A stretch of DNA of 64,000 nt. It comes from an uncultured Collinsella sp. (lineage in GTDB: Bacteria > Actinomycetota > Coriobacteriia > Coriobacteriales > Coriobacteriaceae). Positions 23,814 through 32,000 of this stretch are shown piece after piece (position 1 is the stretch's first letter; the number at the start of each line of letters is the position of its first letter). The position numbers and the translations under genes are program-made. Where the stretch lies: the NCBI GenBank assembly GCA_900540895.1, contig UQHV01000009.1:18688-82687 (forward strand). The letters run 5' to 3'. The notes under the pieces are model-generated. The model ran no database searches, had not been told where the DNA came from, and saw only the letters and a list, made by a program, of their open reading frames with translations.

Positions 23814-24701
23814 CTACCAGCTCAGCAGCTCGTAGCCGTCCTCGGTCACCACGAGCTGTACCTCGCACTGGGCCGAGTCGCTGCCGTCCTTGGTGCGCAC
23901 GCACCAGCCGTCGCCCTTGCTAATCTTAATGTCGGGCGCCCCGGCGTTGACCATGGGCTCGATGGTAAAGACCATGCCCGGAGCCATGATGGTGTCCACA
24001 TCGGGCGCCTCGGTGGTAAAGCCCACAAACGGGTCCTCGTGGAACTCCTTGCCAATGCCGTGTCCGCCGTACTCGCGCACCACGCTAAAGCCGGCGTCCT
24101 CGACCGTCTTTTGCACGGCTTCGGCCATAACGGAGAGCGGCAACCATGGCTTGACGGCTGCCAAGCCCGCTTCCACGCTGGCGCGGGTGACCTCGACCAG
24201 GCGCTGGCGCTCGGCAGAGACCTCACCGATGCAGAACATGCGGCTCGAATCACTAAAGTAGCCGTCCAGGATCGTGGAGCAGTCGACGTTGATGATGTCG
24301 CCCTCGTGCAGCACGTCCGTATCGCAGGGGATACCGTGACAGACCACGTCGTTGATCGAGGTGCATACGCTCTTGGGGTAGCCCTCGTAGTTGAGGTCGG
24401 CCGGCGTGCCGCCGTGCTCGACGGTGTAGTCGTAGATCATCTGGTCGATCTGGTTGGTGGTCATGCCCGCGGCGATGTGCTCGCCTACGTAATCGAGCAC
24501 GCCCACGTTGATGGCGGCCGAGCGCTTGATGCCCTCGATATCGGCGGGCGTCTTGTAGAGCGTGCGGGGCAGAACCTCCCAGCCCTCTTCCCACAAGCGC
24601 TCGAGGCGCTCATCAAAGGTGCTATGGCATTTCTTATATTTTTTGCCGCTGCCGCACCAGCAAGCGTCGTTGCGGCCGGGGACAGGTCCTTTGTCAAACA
24701 T
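23814..24701 (-). CDS. map: Methionine aminopeptidase with SEC-C zinc motif
   Basis: Removes the N-terminal methionine from nascent proteins. It has 295 residues. An N-terminal SEC-C motif (Cys14, Cys16, Cys25, His26) may dock the enzyme on the ribosome or bind zinc. The pita-bread catalytic domain follows with ligands in NVDCSTILDGYFSDSSR (two Asp), GGHGIGKEFHEDP (His), FTIEPMV (Glu) and QCEVQLVV (Glu). This is the type I form with an added SEC-C domain, common in Coriobacteria and Clostridia. The start ATG at 24701 has AAGGAAG upstream. Confidence 0.95.
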   Translation of the reverse strand: MFDKGPVPGRNDACWCGSGKKYKKCHSTFDERLERLWEEGWEVLPRTLYKTPADIEGIKRSAAINVGVLDYVGEHIAAGMTTNQIDQMIYDYTVEHGGTPADLNYEGYPKSVCTSINDVVCHGIPCDTDVLHEGDIINVDCSTILDGYFSDSSRMFCIGEVSAERQRLVEVTRASVEAGLAAVKPWLPLSVMAEAVQKTVEDAGFSVVREYGGHGIGKEFHEDPFVGFTTEAPDVDTIMAPGMVFTIEPMVNAGAPDIKISKGDGWCVRTKDGSDSAQCEVQLVVTEDGYELLSW

Positions 24702-24753
24702 GGCTAACTTCCTTTCATCCGCAGCTAGTATAGCCCACCCACGCGTCTATAAA

Positions 24754-24820
24754 AGTTGCGGCGATATAGTTCCGATTTAAGCGGTTTAACAGCACAAATA
24801 GGAACTATATCACCGCAACT
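24754..24820. repeat. Inverted repeat between map and the radical SAM gene
   Basis: The 20-base arms 24754-24773 and 24801-24820 pair at 19 of 20 positions around a 27-base interior. The arm contains GATATAGTTCC. It lies upstream of map and downstream of the radical SAM gene, both on the minus strand. Confidence 0.7.
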
Positions 24821-24861
24821 GATGGGGCGGGATGGCGAGTGATAGCTGCTGCGTGGTTTTG

Positions 24862-25638
24862 CTAGTAGCTCACCTGGCAGGGGATGCCGAGGGCGCGCAC
24901 GCGTGCAGCAATCTTGTCGAGCACCTCGGGCGCCGCTTTAGCAAGGCCGGCGACCGGTGTTTCGCGCGCCACCGTGTAAATGGTCGCCTCCTGTGGGCGA
25001 ATGCGCTTGAGCGCCGAGAGCCAAGGGCCAACGTACTCCTCGCCGGTGTTATCGAGAGACTTGCCCCGGTACTCACCGCTCAAAAACATCGTCTGGATAA
25101 TGACATGACCGTTAAAGCTCGCGAACGTTTCGATCTGGTGCTCTACATCGTAGGGGTCAACGGGCTGGTCGAGCAGCTGGATAAAAGCCGGGTCGACCGT
25201 ATCGAGCTTGAGGATGTTGTCGTTGACCATCATGAGCGCATCGTGTACCTGGGGACGGTCGGCGCGCGTGCCATTGGAAAGCACGGCAATCTTGGTGTTT
25301 GGGGCCAGCTCGTCGCGCAGCGCGACGGCGCCGGCGATGGCCTGCGGAAACTCCGGTGCGGCGGTGGGCTCGCCGTTGCCTGCGAAGGTGATTACATCGG
25401 GGAGCTCGCCCTCGGCTGCCATCTCGCGCAGCTTTACCTCGAGCGCGTCGAGTGCCACGGCAGCTATGTTGTACGGCTCATGGCAGGGGCGCTCAGCGTT
25501 GAGACCGTTTTCGCAGTAAATGCAGTCGAACGTGCAGATTTTGCCGCTGGCCGGCATCATGTTGACGCCGAGCGAAAGGCCCAGGCGACGGCTGCGAACG
25601 GGCCCAAAGATGGGGCTGGCATTTAAAAACGTAGACAT
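24862..25638 (-). CDS. Radical SAM protein
   Basis: A 258-residue radical SAM enzyme. The [4Fe-4S]-binding CTFDCIYC (CxxxCxxC) is near residue 37, and the SAM-binding glycine/glutamate motif FAGNGEPTAAPEF follows near residue 88. The N-terminal GPVRSRRLGLSLGVNMMP before the cysteines is characteristic of a conserved group of short radical SAM proteins of uncertain function. The start ATG at 25638 has AAGGAG 9 bases upstream; an ATG at 25644 is too close to it. No C-terminal auxiliary cluster is visible. Its neighbours give no clear functional hint. Confidence 0.85.
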   Translation of the reverse strand: MSTFLNASPIFGPVRSRRLGLSLGVNMMPASGKICTFDCIYCENGLNAERPCHEPYNIAAVALDALEVKLREMAAEGELPDVITFAGNGEPTAAPEFPQAIAGAVALRDELAPNTKIAVLSNGTRADRPQVHDALMMVNDNILKLDTVDPAFIQLLDQPVDPYDVEHQIETFASFNGHVIIQTMFLSGEYRGKSLDNTGEEYVGPWLSALKRIRPQEATIYTVARETPVAGLAKAAPEVLDKIAARVRALGIPCQVSY

Positions 25639-25873
25639 AGGCATATGCTCCTTGGGACAGTTGAGCTTAAGCATAGCATCGGCCTTCATGCGGGTCGCGG
25701 GTTTGGGCACTGTTGTTTAGGCAGAAACCTTGCAATCGGGCGAGTTTTCGAAACCCTGTCATGAAAGGGTGCGAGCTGGGTACAGTAGACGCATTCATGT
25801 ACACACAAAATGACGCCATCTGACCAAGCCGCACCCCGGCACGGCCTGGTGGTGTTGACGATGGGAACACAGT

Positions 25874-26671
25874 ATGGATTTTACGGTCGAGAATGCGGGC
25901 ACTACGATCGCCTGCCGCGAGTATGCCGGCCCGGTTGTATCGTCCGACGCACCCGCCTTGGTTTGCGTGCACGGTGCCTGCGTCGACGGCGTCTTTTTTG
26001 ACGCCATCGCCCGCGAGCTCGCCTGTGACTATCGCGTCATTACCTACGACCGGCGCGGTTGCGGCGAGAGCGGCGACGCTGCAGACGGACGCTACGACCT
26101 CGCCGTCCAGGCCGCGGACCTGCAGGCCGTTATCGAGCATATTGGCACTCCGGCAAACGTGCTCGCGCACAGTGCCGGTACGCTGGTGACGCTGGAGCTT
26201 CTCCGTGCAAACCCCACCATAATCTCGCGTGCGATTCTGCATGAACCCGCCGTGACGGATGAGGGTGCCGGTCTGGGCGCGGCCCCGGTTTTGCTCGAGA
26301 TGATCGCCGCGGGAAAGGTCTCCAGGGCATTACGGGCCTTCCTGGGCGCCATCGGCGATTCGGACCCTGAGGCCCCCAAGTTAACCGAGGCGGAAGCCAA
26401 GCATGCCCTGCGCAACGGCCGCAGTTTCATGGCGAACGAATACGGGATTACTATGACCTGCGTTCCCGATTGGGATAGCGTCCGTGCGTCGAAAACGGTG
26501 GCCGCCGTGCTCCTGGGCGAGCTCTCGATTGGCACGCCTCGCGAGGCGGGCACGAGGGTGGCGGCTGAGCTTTTGGACTGTCCGCTCGTAATGGTTCCCG
26601 GCGCGCACAACGGCCTGCGCGATCGCCCGGGAGCGGCTGCCCAGACTGTCCTTGGCATCCTGGGGCTCTAA
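25874..26671 (+). CDS. Alpha/beta hydrolase
   Basis: A 265-residue hydrolase. The oxyanion region VCVHGACVDG is near residue 30, and the nucleophile is Ser100 in LAHSAGT. The acid was not located with certainty, and the catalytic His is in VPGAHNGLRD near residue 247. It has no signal peptide, so a cytosolic esterase or lipase-like enzyme of unknown substrate. It diverges from the radical SAM gene across a 235-base gap that must hold both promoters. Its start at 25874 lacks a strong ribosome binding site. Confidence 0.85.
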   Translation: MDFTVENAGTTIACREYAGPVVSSDAPALVCVHGACVDGVFFDAIARELACDYRVITYDRRGCGESGDAADGRYDLAVQAADLQAVIEHIGTPANVLAHSAGTLVTLELLRANPTIISRAILHEPAVTDEGAGLGAAPVLLEMIAAGKVSRALRAFLGAIGDSDPEAPKLTEAEAKHALRNGRSFMANEYGITMTCVPDWDSVRASKTVAAVLLGELSIGTPREAGTRVAAELLDCPLVMVPGAHNGLRDRPGAAAQTVLGILGL

Positions 26672-26821
26672 CACCCGCAATAGCCAAAGCAGACTTCACC
26701 CACAAACGTTTCGGCATTGTTAACAAATGTGTTCAAAACCTCACGTCTGCGGCTTCAATCGCGCCGTCTGCCAACTCATAAAAATGTAACAGCATTTACG
26801 TGCTTACCTGCATCGGCAAGG

Positions 26822-26837
26822 TGTTACCCTTGTAACA
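26822..26837 (+). promoter_or_regulatory. TGTTAC dyad upstream of the GGDEF/HD-GYP gene
   Basis: TGTTAC (26822-26827) and GTAACA (26832-26837) form a 6-base dyad with a 4-base spacer, 45 bases before the ATG at 26883. A further TGTAACA stands about 40 bases upstream. Possibly an operator; no regulator gene is adjacent. Confidence 0.25.
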
Positions 26838-26882
26838 TTTGGAACCCACCGCTACCATGCGAAGCTATCGAAAGGGCCCCAT

Positions 26883-28763
26883 ATGCTCAATAATCACGAG
26901 GTCAATCTAACCGACGAGGAGGCTGCCGCCGAGGTCGCCCGTGTCGCGAAGACCTACCCCGTGGTACGTTTACTGTCGGCCGATCAGATTAAGAGCGAGC
27001 CTAACTGCCTGCTCGCCGGCGATCGCTGCCCTTGTTTGCGCCAGGCAAGTCTTGAGGCCTTGACAGATTCCGATGAGGTGTCGGAGCAACTGCTCAACGA
27101 TGGCGTTGAGTACCGTGCCCATCTGCGCCCTCTGAAGGTCGAGGGCGAGCCTCATGTCCTGCTGATGGTGCGTCCGATCGATGGGCAAGAGGCCGCAAAA
27201 GAGGACCTTGTCTACACCGATGTGCTGACGAGCGTGCACAATCGCCGATATTACGAGGAAAAGCTCCGTAGCGCCCGCATGAACGCCGGCGTTGCGATGA
27301 TCGACCTTGATGATTTTAGGGTCTTCAACGATACGTGTGGCCGTCATGCCGGCGACCTTGCGCTCGGTGCCGTGGCGACAGCCATGCGCAGCGGAATCCG
27401 TTCGACTGACGAGCTTGTGCGCTATGGCTGCGACAAGTTTGTGGTTGTCATGCCCAATATTCCCTCCGATGACTTCACCCGTCGCCTGCATCAGGTGTCC
27501 GATGCCGTTCGTTCCACGATTATTCCGGGCCATGAGTACGTGAGCTTGACGGCATGTGTTGGTGGCGTTCGTATTCATGGCGAGACGGTCGATGAGGGCG
27601 TTGGCCGCGCTGTCCAGTTACTGAGCCGCGCTAAGGCAAAAGCCGGTACGGTCGTGACCGATGCCGATTCCATCGAGGCCTTCCAAAGTGAAAAGCCTTT
27701 GGTACTTATTGTCGATGACTCCGAGATGAACCGAGTCATTCTCAGCGAGATGCTCAAGGACGAGTATTGCATCCTCGAGGCCGATAACGGTCGTACGGCG
27801 CTCGACATGGCCGACCGCTATGGTGATGAGTTGTCGCTCGTACTGCTGGATATTGTCATGCCGGGCATAAGCGGCTTTGAGGTGCTGGCCGGTCTGTCGC
27901 GCCGATCGGGTATCGACAATCTGCCTATCATCATGATTTCGAGCGAAGATTCCGATGATATGGTTCTGCGCGCGTACGAGCTAGGCGCCTCGGACTATAT
28001 CAACCGCCCGTTTGACTCCCGTGTCGTGCGCCGCCGTGTAAGCAACACCATCCGCCTATACGCCAAACAGCGCCGCCTGACGAGCCTGCTGTCCCAGCAG
28101 TACAACGAGCGTGTCAAGAACAGTCGCATGCTCATCGACATCATGGCTGGCGTCATGGAGCTTCGCAACGGCGAGAGCGGCAGGCACGTTACGAACATCG
28201 AGAAGCTGACCGAGCTGCTGCTTGGCTGTCTGGTCCGGCGTAGCGACACGATCTCCCTCGACAATGAGGAACGCTCCACGATCGCCCTGGCTTCGGCGCT
28301 GCACGATATCGGCAAGATGTCGATTGACGATGCGATTCTCAACAAACCCGGACGCCTTACGCCCGAGGAGTTCGAGATTATGAAGACGCATACCACGATC
28401 GGCGCCGACATGCTGCGTGAGCTGGGTAGCCATCACGCCGGCAATGCGCTTATGGAATATGCGTACCAGATCGCGCGTTGGCACCACGAGCGCTGGGACG
28501 GCAAGGGTTATCCCGATGGCCTTAAGGGCGACGAAATTCCCATTGCCGCACAGGTGGTTTCGGTGGCCGACGTGTACGATGCCCTGACGAGCGTGCGCGT
28601 GTACAAGGACGCTATCCCGCACGAGGAAGCGATCAAGATGATTCTGGACGGTAAGTGCGGCACCTTTAACCCGTTGCTGCTCGACTGTTTGCTCGAGGTG
28701 CAAGACCAAATTGCCGAGACATTGGCACGCCCCGCCGATGTCGTCGCGTTTCCTACGATTTAG
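26883..28763 (+). CDS. Degenerate GGDEF - REC - HD-GYP signalling protein
   Basis: A 626-residue cytosolic protein with four parts. Residues 1-110 are an unassigned N-terminal domain. Residues ~112-265 are a GGDEF domain whose active motif is GCDKF (182-186) instead of GGDEF, so cyclase activity is unlikely. Residues ~272-395 are a receiver with phosphoacceptor Asp323 in LLDIVMPG, where the usual Lys before Pro-Phe is Arg (NRPF). Residues ~415-600 are an HD-GYP domain with His474-Asp475 and an intact HHERWDGKGYPDGL from His534, predicted to hydrolyse cyclic di-GMP. A stand-alone HPt protein follows after 24 bases, indicating control by phosphorelay. The domain order GGDEF before REC before HD-GYP is uncommon. 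Confidence 0.9.
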   Translation: MLNNHEVNLTDEEAAAEVARVAKTYPVVRLLSADQIKSEPNCLLAGDRCPCLRQASLEALTDSDEVSEQLLNDGVEYRAHLRPLKVEGEPHVLLMVRPIDGQEAAKEDLVYTDVLTSVHNRRYYEEKLRSARMNAGVAMIDLDDFRVFNDTCGRHAGDLALGAVATAMRSGIRSTDELVRYGCDKFVVVMPNIPSDDFTRRLHQVSDAVRSTIIPGHEYVSLTACVGGVRIHGETVDEGVGRAVQLLSRAKAKAGTVVTDADSIEAFQSEKPLVLIVDDSEMNRVILSEMLKDEYCILEADNGRTALDMADRYGDELSLVLLDIVMPGISGFEVLAGLSRRSGIDNLPIIMISSEDSDDMVLRAYELGASDYINRPFDSRVVRRRVSNTIRLYAKQRRLTSLLSQQYNERVKNSRMLIDIMAGVMELRNGESGRHVTNIEKLTELLLGCLVRRSDTISLDNEERSTIALASALHDIGKMSIDDAILNKPGRLTPEEFEIMKTHTTIGADMLRELGSHHAGNALMEYAYQIARWHHERWDGKGYPDGLKGDEIPIAAQVVSVADVYDALTSVRVYKDAIPHEEAIKMILDGKCGTFNPLLLDCLLEVQDQIAETLARPADVVAFPTI

Positions 28764-28787
28764 TTTGACCAAAGGAGTTTTTAATCC

Positions 28788-29144
28788 ATGATTTCCATGC
28801 GTGAGGCGTATGAGAAGATCGGCGCTAATTATGATGACGCGTGCGCTCGGCTGATGGGCGGGGAAATGCTTGCCCGCTTTGCCCTCAAGTTTTTGGATGA
28901 CGAGAGCATGGACAAGCTGGAGGCCGCCATGGCGGCGGGAGACGCCGAAGGTGCGTTTATGGCAGCGCACACGCTCAAGGGCGTGAGCCAGAACCTGGGA
29001 TTCGATAATCTGTACGAGCCGGCGGTCGTGGTGACCGAGGCGTTGCGCGGCGCCGATGCCGTTGACGGCGCTCGCGAGGGAATGCATGCGTTGCAGCAGC
29101 AATATGCGGCAACGATGTCGGCCCTGCGCGAGGCGGCCGAATAA
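28788..29144 (+). CDS. HPt (histidine phosphotransfer) protein
   Basis: A 118-residue four-helix HPt protein. The phosphorylated histidine is His61 in MAAHTLKGVSQNLGF, the full family motif. AAAGGAG precedes the ATG at 28788. It follows the REC/HD-GYP gene in the same operon, so it very probably passes phosphate to or from Asp323 of that protein. No hybrid kinase is encoded nearby; the donor must be elsewhere. A hairpin follows its stop codon. Confidence 0.9.
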   Translation: MISMREAYEKIGANYDDACARLMGGEMLARFALKFLDDESMDKLEAAMAAGDAEGAFMAAHTLKGVSQNLGFDNLYEPAVVVTEALRGADAVDGAREGMHALQQQYAATMSALREAAE

Positions 29145-29168
29145 GAGCTTGCGGGCCTTGATGACTAT

Positions 29169-29232
29169 GAGAGTGGATAATCTCCCGTTTTAGGCCCGGT
29201 GGCGGCCTTAAAGTGGGAGATTATCCACTCTC
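29169..29232. repeat. Long near-perfect hairpin after the HPt gene
   Basis: The 18-base arms 29169-29186 and 29215-29232 are perfect inverted copies, and TTTTAGGCC/GGCCTTAAA continues the pairing inward. It lies 24 bases after the HPt stop and lacks a T-run. It may terminate or protect the transcript. Confidence 0.65.
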
Positions 29233-29320
29233 GTTCGATATGTGTCCAAAAATCCACGCTCACCCCTCCGGGTTAGTAAATGGCCTATGCGCACTGGCGG
29301 GGCTTTCCGCATGCAATCAA

Positions 29321-29354
29321 TATCGTTGTTCGATAAACTGTTCGAATAACGATA
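29321..29354 (+). promoter_or_regulatory. Dyad operator upstream of the DUF2975/XRE pair
   Basis: TATCGTTGTTCGA (29321-29333) and TCGAATAACGATA (29342-29354) form a 13-base dyad with one mismatch and an 8-base spacer, 20 bases before the ATG at 29375. The half site TATCGTTnTTC recurs before the ABC genes at 30386-30399. Confidence 0.6.
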
Positions 29355-29374
29355 GAGTCGATGAGGGTGAGTGT

Positions 29375-29935
29375 ATGTCTAACAGCGTTCAGCGTATGGC
29401 CAAAGCGGGCGAAAATATCAGGAAGCTTGGCTTTTGCATGGCAGCCGTTTTTGCAGGGATGCTCGTCGCTTTTGCCGCGTTGGTTGTTTACGTGATCTGG
29501 TATGCGGTTGCAAACGTTGCCTCTGTCGATTCTTTCGGCGTCGTGACGCTTCTCGATGGCGGGTGCATCGTTATCCCAAGCGGACTGTGCCTGGCACTCG
29601 TCGTGGGTATTTCGCTTGTCGTTCTGTGTGGGATCAGCCGTAACATCTCGCGAGGCGTCTCGCCCTTTACCAAGACGCATGTGCGGCTTATCCGTGTTCT
29701 TGCGCTTGCCTTTGCTGTTAACGCCGCGGTTTCGCTTATTGGTGCCTACGGATCGGTCAATCTTACCATTGGTGGGCTGGAGCTTTACGTCGTGCCTCAT
29801 TCCTTCGTTATTGAGATTTGCCAAGGCGTTGCCTTTGATGCGGGGTCGCTTATCGGCGCGGCTGTCTGTCTGTGTATCTCGGTGATCTGGAGTTATGCCT
29901 CGCTGCTCCAAGAGCAGTCTGACGAGCTTGTGTAG
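29375..29935 (+). CDS. DUF2975 membrane protein
   Basis: A 186-residue protein with four predicted membrane helices (near 22-45, 65-90, 110-130 and 155-178) and short loops, matching DUF2975. This family is regularly encoded just before a small XRE-type regulator, as here (8-base gap). A role in sensing membrane conditions and controlling the regulator is plausible but unproven. The ATG at 29375 follows GAGGGTGAG; the frame is open further 5' across the operator, so that extension is rejected. Confidence 0.8.
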   Translation: MSNSVQRMAKAGENIRKLGFCMAAVFAGMLVAFAALVVYVIWYAVANVASVDSFGVVTLLDGGCIVIPSGLCLALVVGISLVVLCGISRNISRGVSPFTKTHVRLIRVLALAFAVNAAVSLIGAYGSVNLTIGGLELYVVPHSFVIEICQGVAFDAGSLIGAAVCLCISVIWSYASLLQEQSDELV

Positions 29936-29943
29936 GAGGAAGC

Positions 29944-30273
29944 ATGAGCTATCTCATCATCGAGCTTGAGACGCAGCTACTTAAGACCGGAAAGACCAGT
30001 GCTGATCTGATTCGTGCCACGGGGCATACTCCGGCTAATATTTCTAAGCTAAGAAACGGAAAAATTAAAGCTATTCGCCTTAAGACGCTTCTCGATATTT
30101 GCGATGAACTTGACTGTCAACCGGGAGATATTATTCAGCGCGTGAGCGAGAAAGAGCTTGAGGAGCTTATTGTTGAGCGTGCAAAAAATGTCGTGAGGCA
30201 GATGCGGGACGGCGGAGGCAATGAGGCGTTGCTTCCGACATCAGTCTTTGCTGTAGATTTGAGCGACGAGTAG
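29944..30273 (+). CDS. XRE/Cro-type regulator paired with DUF2975 protein
   Basis: A 109-residue protein. Residues 1-65 form a Cro/C1-type helix-turn-helix (SADLIRATGHTPANISKLRNG, then DICDELDCQPGDII), and the C-terminal ~40 residues are a charged tail. AGGAGGA lies just before the ATG. It most likely binds the dyad at 29321-29354. The same half site stands before the following ABC operon, so it may control that as well. A terminator follows its stop. Confidence 0.85.
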   Translation: MSYLIIELETQLLKTGKTSADLIRATGHTPANISKLRNGKIKAIRLKTLLDICDELDCQPGDIIQRVSEKELEELIVERAKNVVRQMRDGGGNEALLPTSVFAVDLSDE

Positions 30274-30314
30274 CATAAAGCGAACAACTATAACGAAATA
30301 TCAGCGTAAAGGGG

Positions 30315-30342
30315 CCCGTGTCTAACACGGGTTCTTTCTTTT
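30315..30342 (+). terminator. Rho-independent terminator
   Basis: CCCGTGT-CTA-ACACGGG (30315-30331) followed by TTCTTTCTTTT. It separates the XRE gene from the ABC operon, which therefore has its own promoter. Confidence 0.85.
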
Positions 30343-30385
30343 AGATTACCTTGACAAATATGAGTTATCGAAAAACAATAACAAC

Positions 30386-30399
30386 TATGAAAAACGATA
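30386..30399 (-). promoter_or_regulatory. Candidate XRE half site before the ABC operon
   Basis: On the minus strand it reads TATCGTTTTTCATA, matching the half sites TATCGTTGTTCGA and TATCGTTATTCGA at 29321-29354. TTATCG at 30365 and CGATAA at 30395 also form a weak dyad. It lies 18 bases before the ATP-binding gene start. Confidence 0.4.
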
Positions 30400-30417
30400 A
30401 AGGAAAGAAGGAACGAT

Positions 30418-31179
30418 ATGAGCGGTTTTGCTATCAAGCAGAACGGGAGGCCGATGAACGCATCAGCGATAAAGTTATCAAAGGTGTCAAAGCGCTACGG
30501 GAAACGGCGCGTTTTGCATGACGTTTCCTTCGAGGTGCATCAGTCTGAGCTCTGTGCCCTTGTCGGTGCAAACGGTGCGGGCAAAAGCACGCTTATTAAA
30601 ATCGTCTTGGGCCTCTGCGAGCCATCGTCGGGGAGCGTGGAGCTCTTTGGAGGCAAATCAAAAAGAGAGCTTGGCTTGATGCGGACGCGTGTCGGCTATG
30701 TGCCAGATTCCAGCGGAGCATACCAATCCCTCAGTGCGGTTGAGAATCTCCAAATCCGATGTTTGGAATGGGGGCTTGATGCGAATCGTGAGATTCCTCG
30801 CGTTTTGAGCCTAGTCGGGCTGGACATCGAAGAGAAAAAGAGCGTGAGCAGTTTTTCTCTGGGAATGAAACGGCGGCTGGATATAGCTACGGCTTTGTTG
30901 GGTGACACTGATCTGCTTATTTTTGATGAGCCAGCAAACGGGTTGGACCCGCTGGGCATCGAGAGTATATGGGCCCTTATCGGTCGATTGAATCGAGAAC
31001 AGGGTAAGACCATGCTCATCTCTAGCCATGATTTGGATGAGTTGGCATCGGTTGCAACAAGCTGCCTGTTTCTTCATGACGGCGAACTGCTGAAAAAGGA
31101 ATCGATGGACGTCATAAGGGATGAGGCGTCGTCCCTAAAAGAGTATTACAGGCGCTTGATGAAGGCGGTCTCGCTATGA
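30418..31179 (+). CDS. ABC transporter ATP-binding protein (lantibiotic/peptide exporter type)
   Basis: A 253-residue ATPase. Walker A is VGANGAGKSTLIK near residue 55, the signature is degenerate (FSLGMKRRLDIATAL), Walker B is LLIFDEPANGLD, and the H-loop is ISSHDLDE. The LGMKRR form of the signature and the VGYVPD segment are typical of ATPases working with ABC-2 type permeases in lantibiotic immunity (LanF-like). It overlaps the first permease gene by 4 bases. It is possibly regulated by the XRE protein encoded just upstream. Confidence 0.9.
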   Translation: MSGFAIKQNGRPMNASAIKLSKVSKRYGKRRVLHDVSFEVHQSELCALVGANGAGKSTLIKIVLGLCEPSSGSVELFGGKSKRELGLMRTRVGYVPDSSGAYQSLSAVENLQIRCLEWGLDANREIPRVLSLVGLDIEEKKSVSSFSLGMKRRLDIATALLGDTDLLIFDEPANGLDPLGIESIWALIGRLNREQGKTMLISSHDLDELASVATSCLFLHDGELLKKESMDVIRDEASSLKEYYRRLMKAVSL

Positions 31180-32000
31180 AGCGGGCGATCCATCCCGTAA
31201 AGGCAGATATGATGCGTTTGCACAGGATGTTTCCGGCGAAGTTTGGTCTTGCGCTTATGCTGGCGTTCGGCCTTCTCTTCGGCATCTTTCTAAAAAACGG
31301 AACAACGTTGCTCGCCTTTGGCAATAGCGTTTTTGGGGAGGATATTGGCTTCTGCTGGAATGTAATTGATCCTTCTGCACCCGATGAGTCCCTTGTGCGC
31401 AGTGCTTTTGCCGGCACCTCTCTGTTCGTTCCGCTCATCGTTTGCCTGGCGATTTTACAGGAGCGCGGCTATGAAGAGGGATACCGAATTTCTTCAGCAA
31501 GAGGTCTTACCCGCTTTAATGGGGTCCTAGCACATGTGTTTTCGTCTGCTTTAATAATTGGCGCAGCATATAGTGCGCTTTGCCTTCTTCTTTTTGCAAT
31601 AGCCATAATACGTGGTGGGCAAAGCTGTGCGCACGACATGCTGGCTGCATTTTTGCCTGCGATGATAATCAACGCCGTATTGGTGATATCGGTTGCGTTG
31701 GAGACGGTGACCATCTATCGGATTACAAGCAGCGCCGTATTTAGCGGGGCTGTGGCAATAATCGGATTTGTCACGAGCTTGACGCTCTACGGAACTTACC
31801 TTCAGACGCCCATACCATCCTTGCGATGGATCTTCCTCCTTCCAGGGCCGTACCTTGGAGTCGGATGTGCCCTTGGGTATAGCGATATGGGTCAGCTGAT
31901 ACTTCTGGAATATGGCGTGGCAGCCAGCTGTCTATCGGTATTGATTTACGCTCTCGTGAGCTTTCGCGCTGGGGGTGTGCTCAATGGCTCGTCAGATTAA
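31176..32000 (+). CDS. ABC-2 type permease subunit 1
   Basis: A 274-residue membrane protein with about six hydrophobic helices and a short cytoplasmic N-terminus, as in LanE/LanG-type permeases. Sequence conservation in this class is low, so the call rests on topology and gene order after the ATPase, with ATGA overlap at the start and a 17-base overlap with the next permease at the end. It likely forms a heterodimer with the second permease. The substrate may be an antimicrobial peptide; no biosynthesis gene for one is seen here. Confidence 0.8.
   Translation: MKRAIHPVKADMMRLHRMFPAKFGLALMLAFGLLFGIFLKNGTTLLAFGNSVFGEDIGFCWNVIDPSAPDESLVRSAFAGTSLFVPLIVCLAILQERGYEEGYRISSARGLTRFNGVLAHVFSSALIIGAAYSALCLLLFAIAIIRGGQSCAHDMLAAFLPAMIINAVLVISVALETVTIYRITSSAVFSGAVAIIGFVTSLTLYGTYLQTPIPSLRWIFLLPGPYLGVGCALGYSDMGQLILLEYGVAASCLSVLIYALVSFRAGGVLNGSSD

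Noticed and set aside
22752..24707. Open frame of 651 codons on the + strand across the dehydrogenase and map genes
   Set aside because: It runs through two well-supported minus-strand genes, a terminator and a GGGACAGG repeat; the translation is His/Gly/Val-rich antisense sequence.
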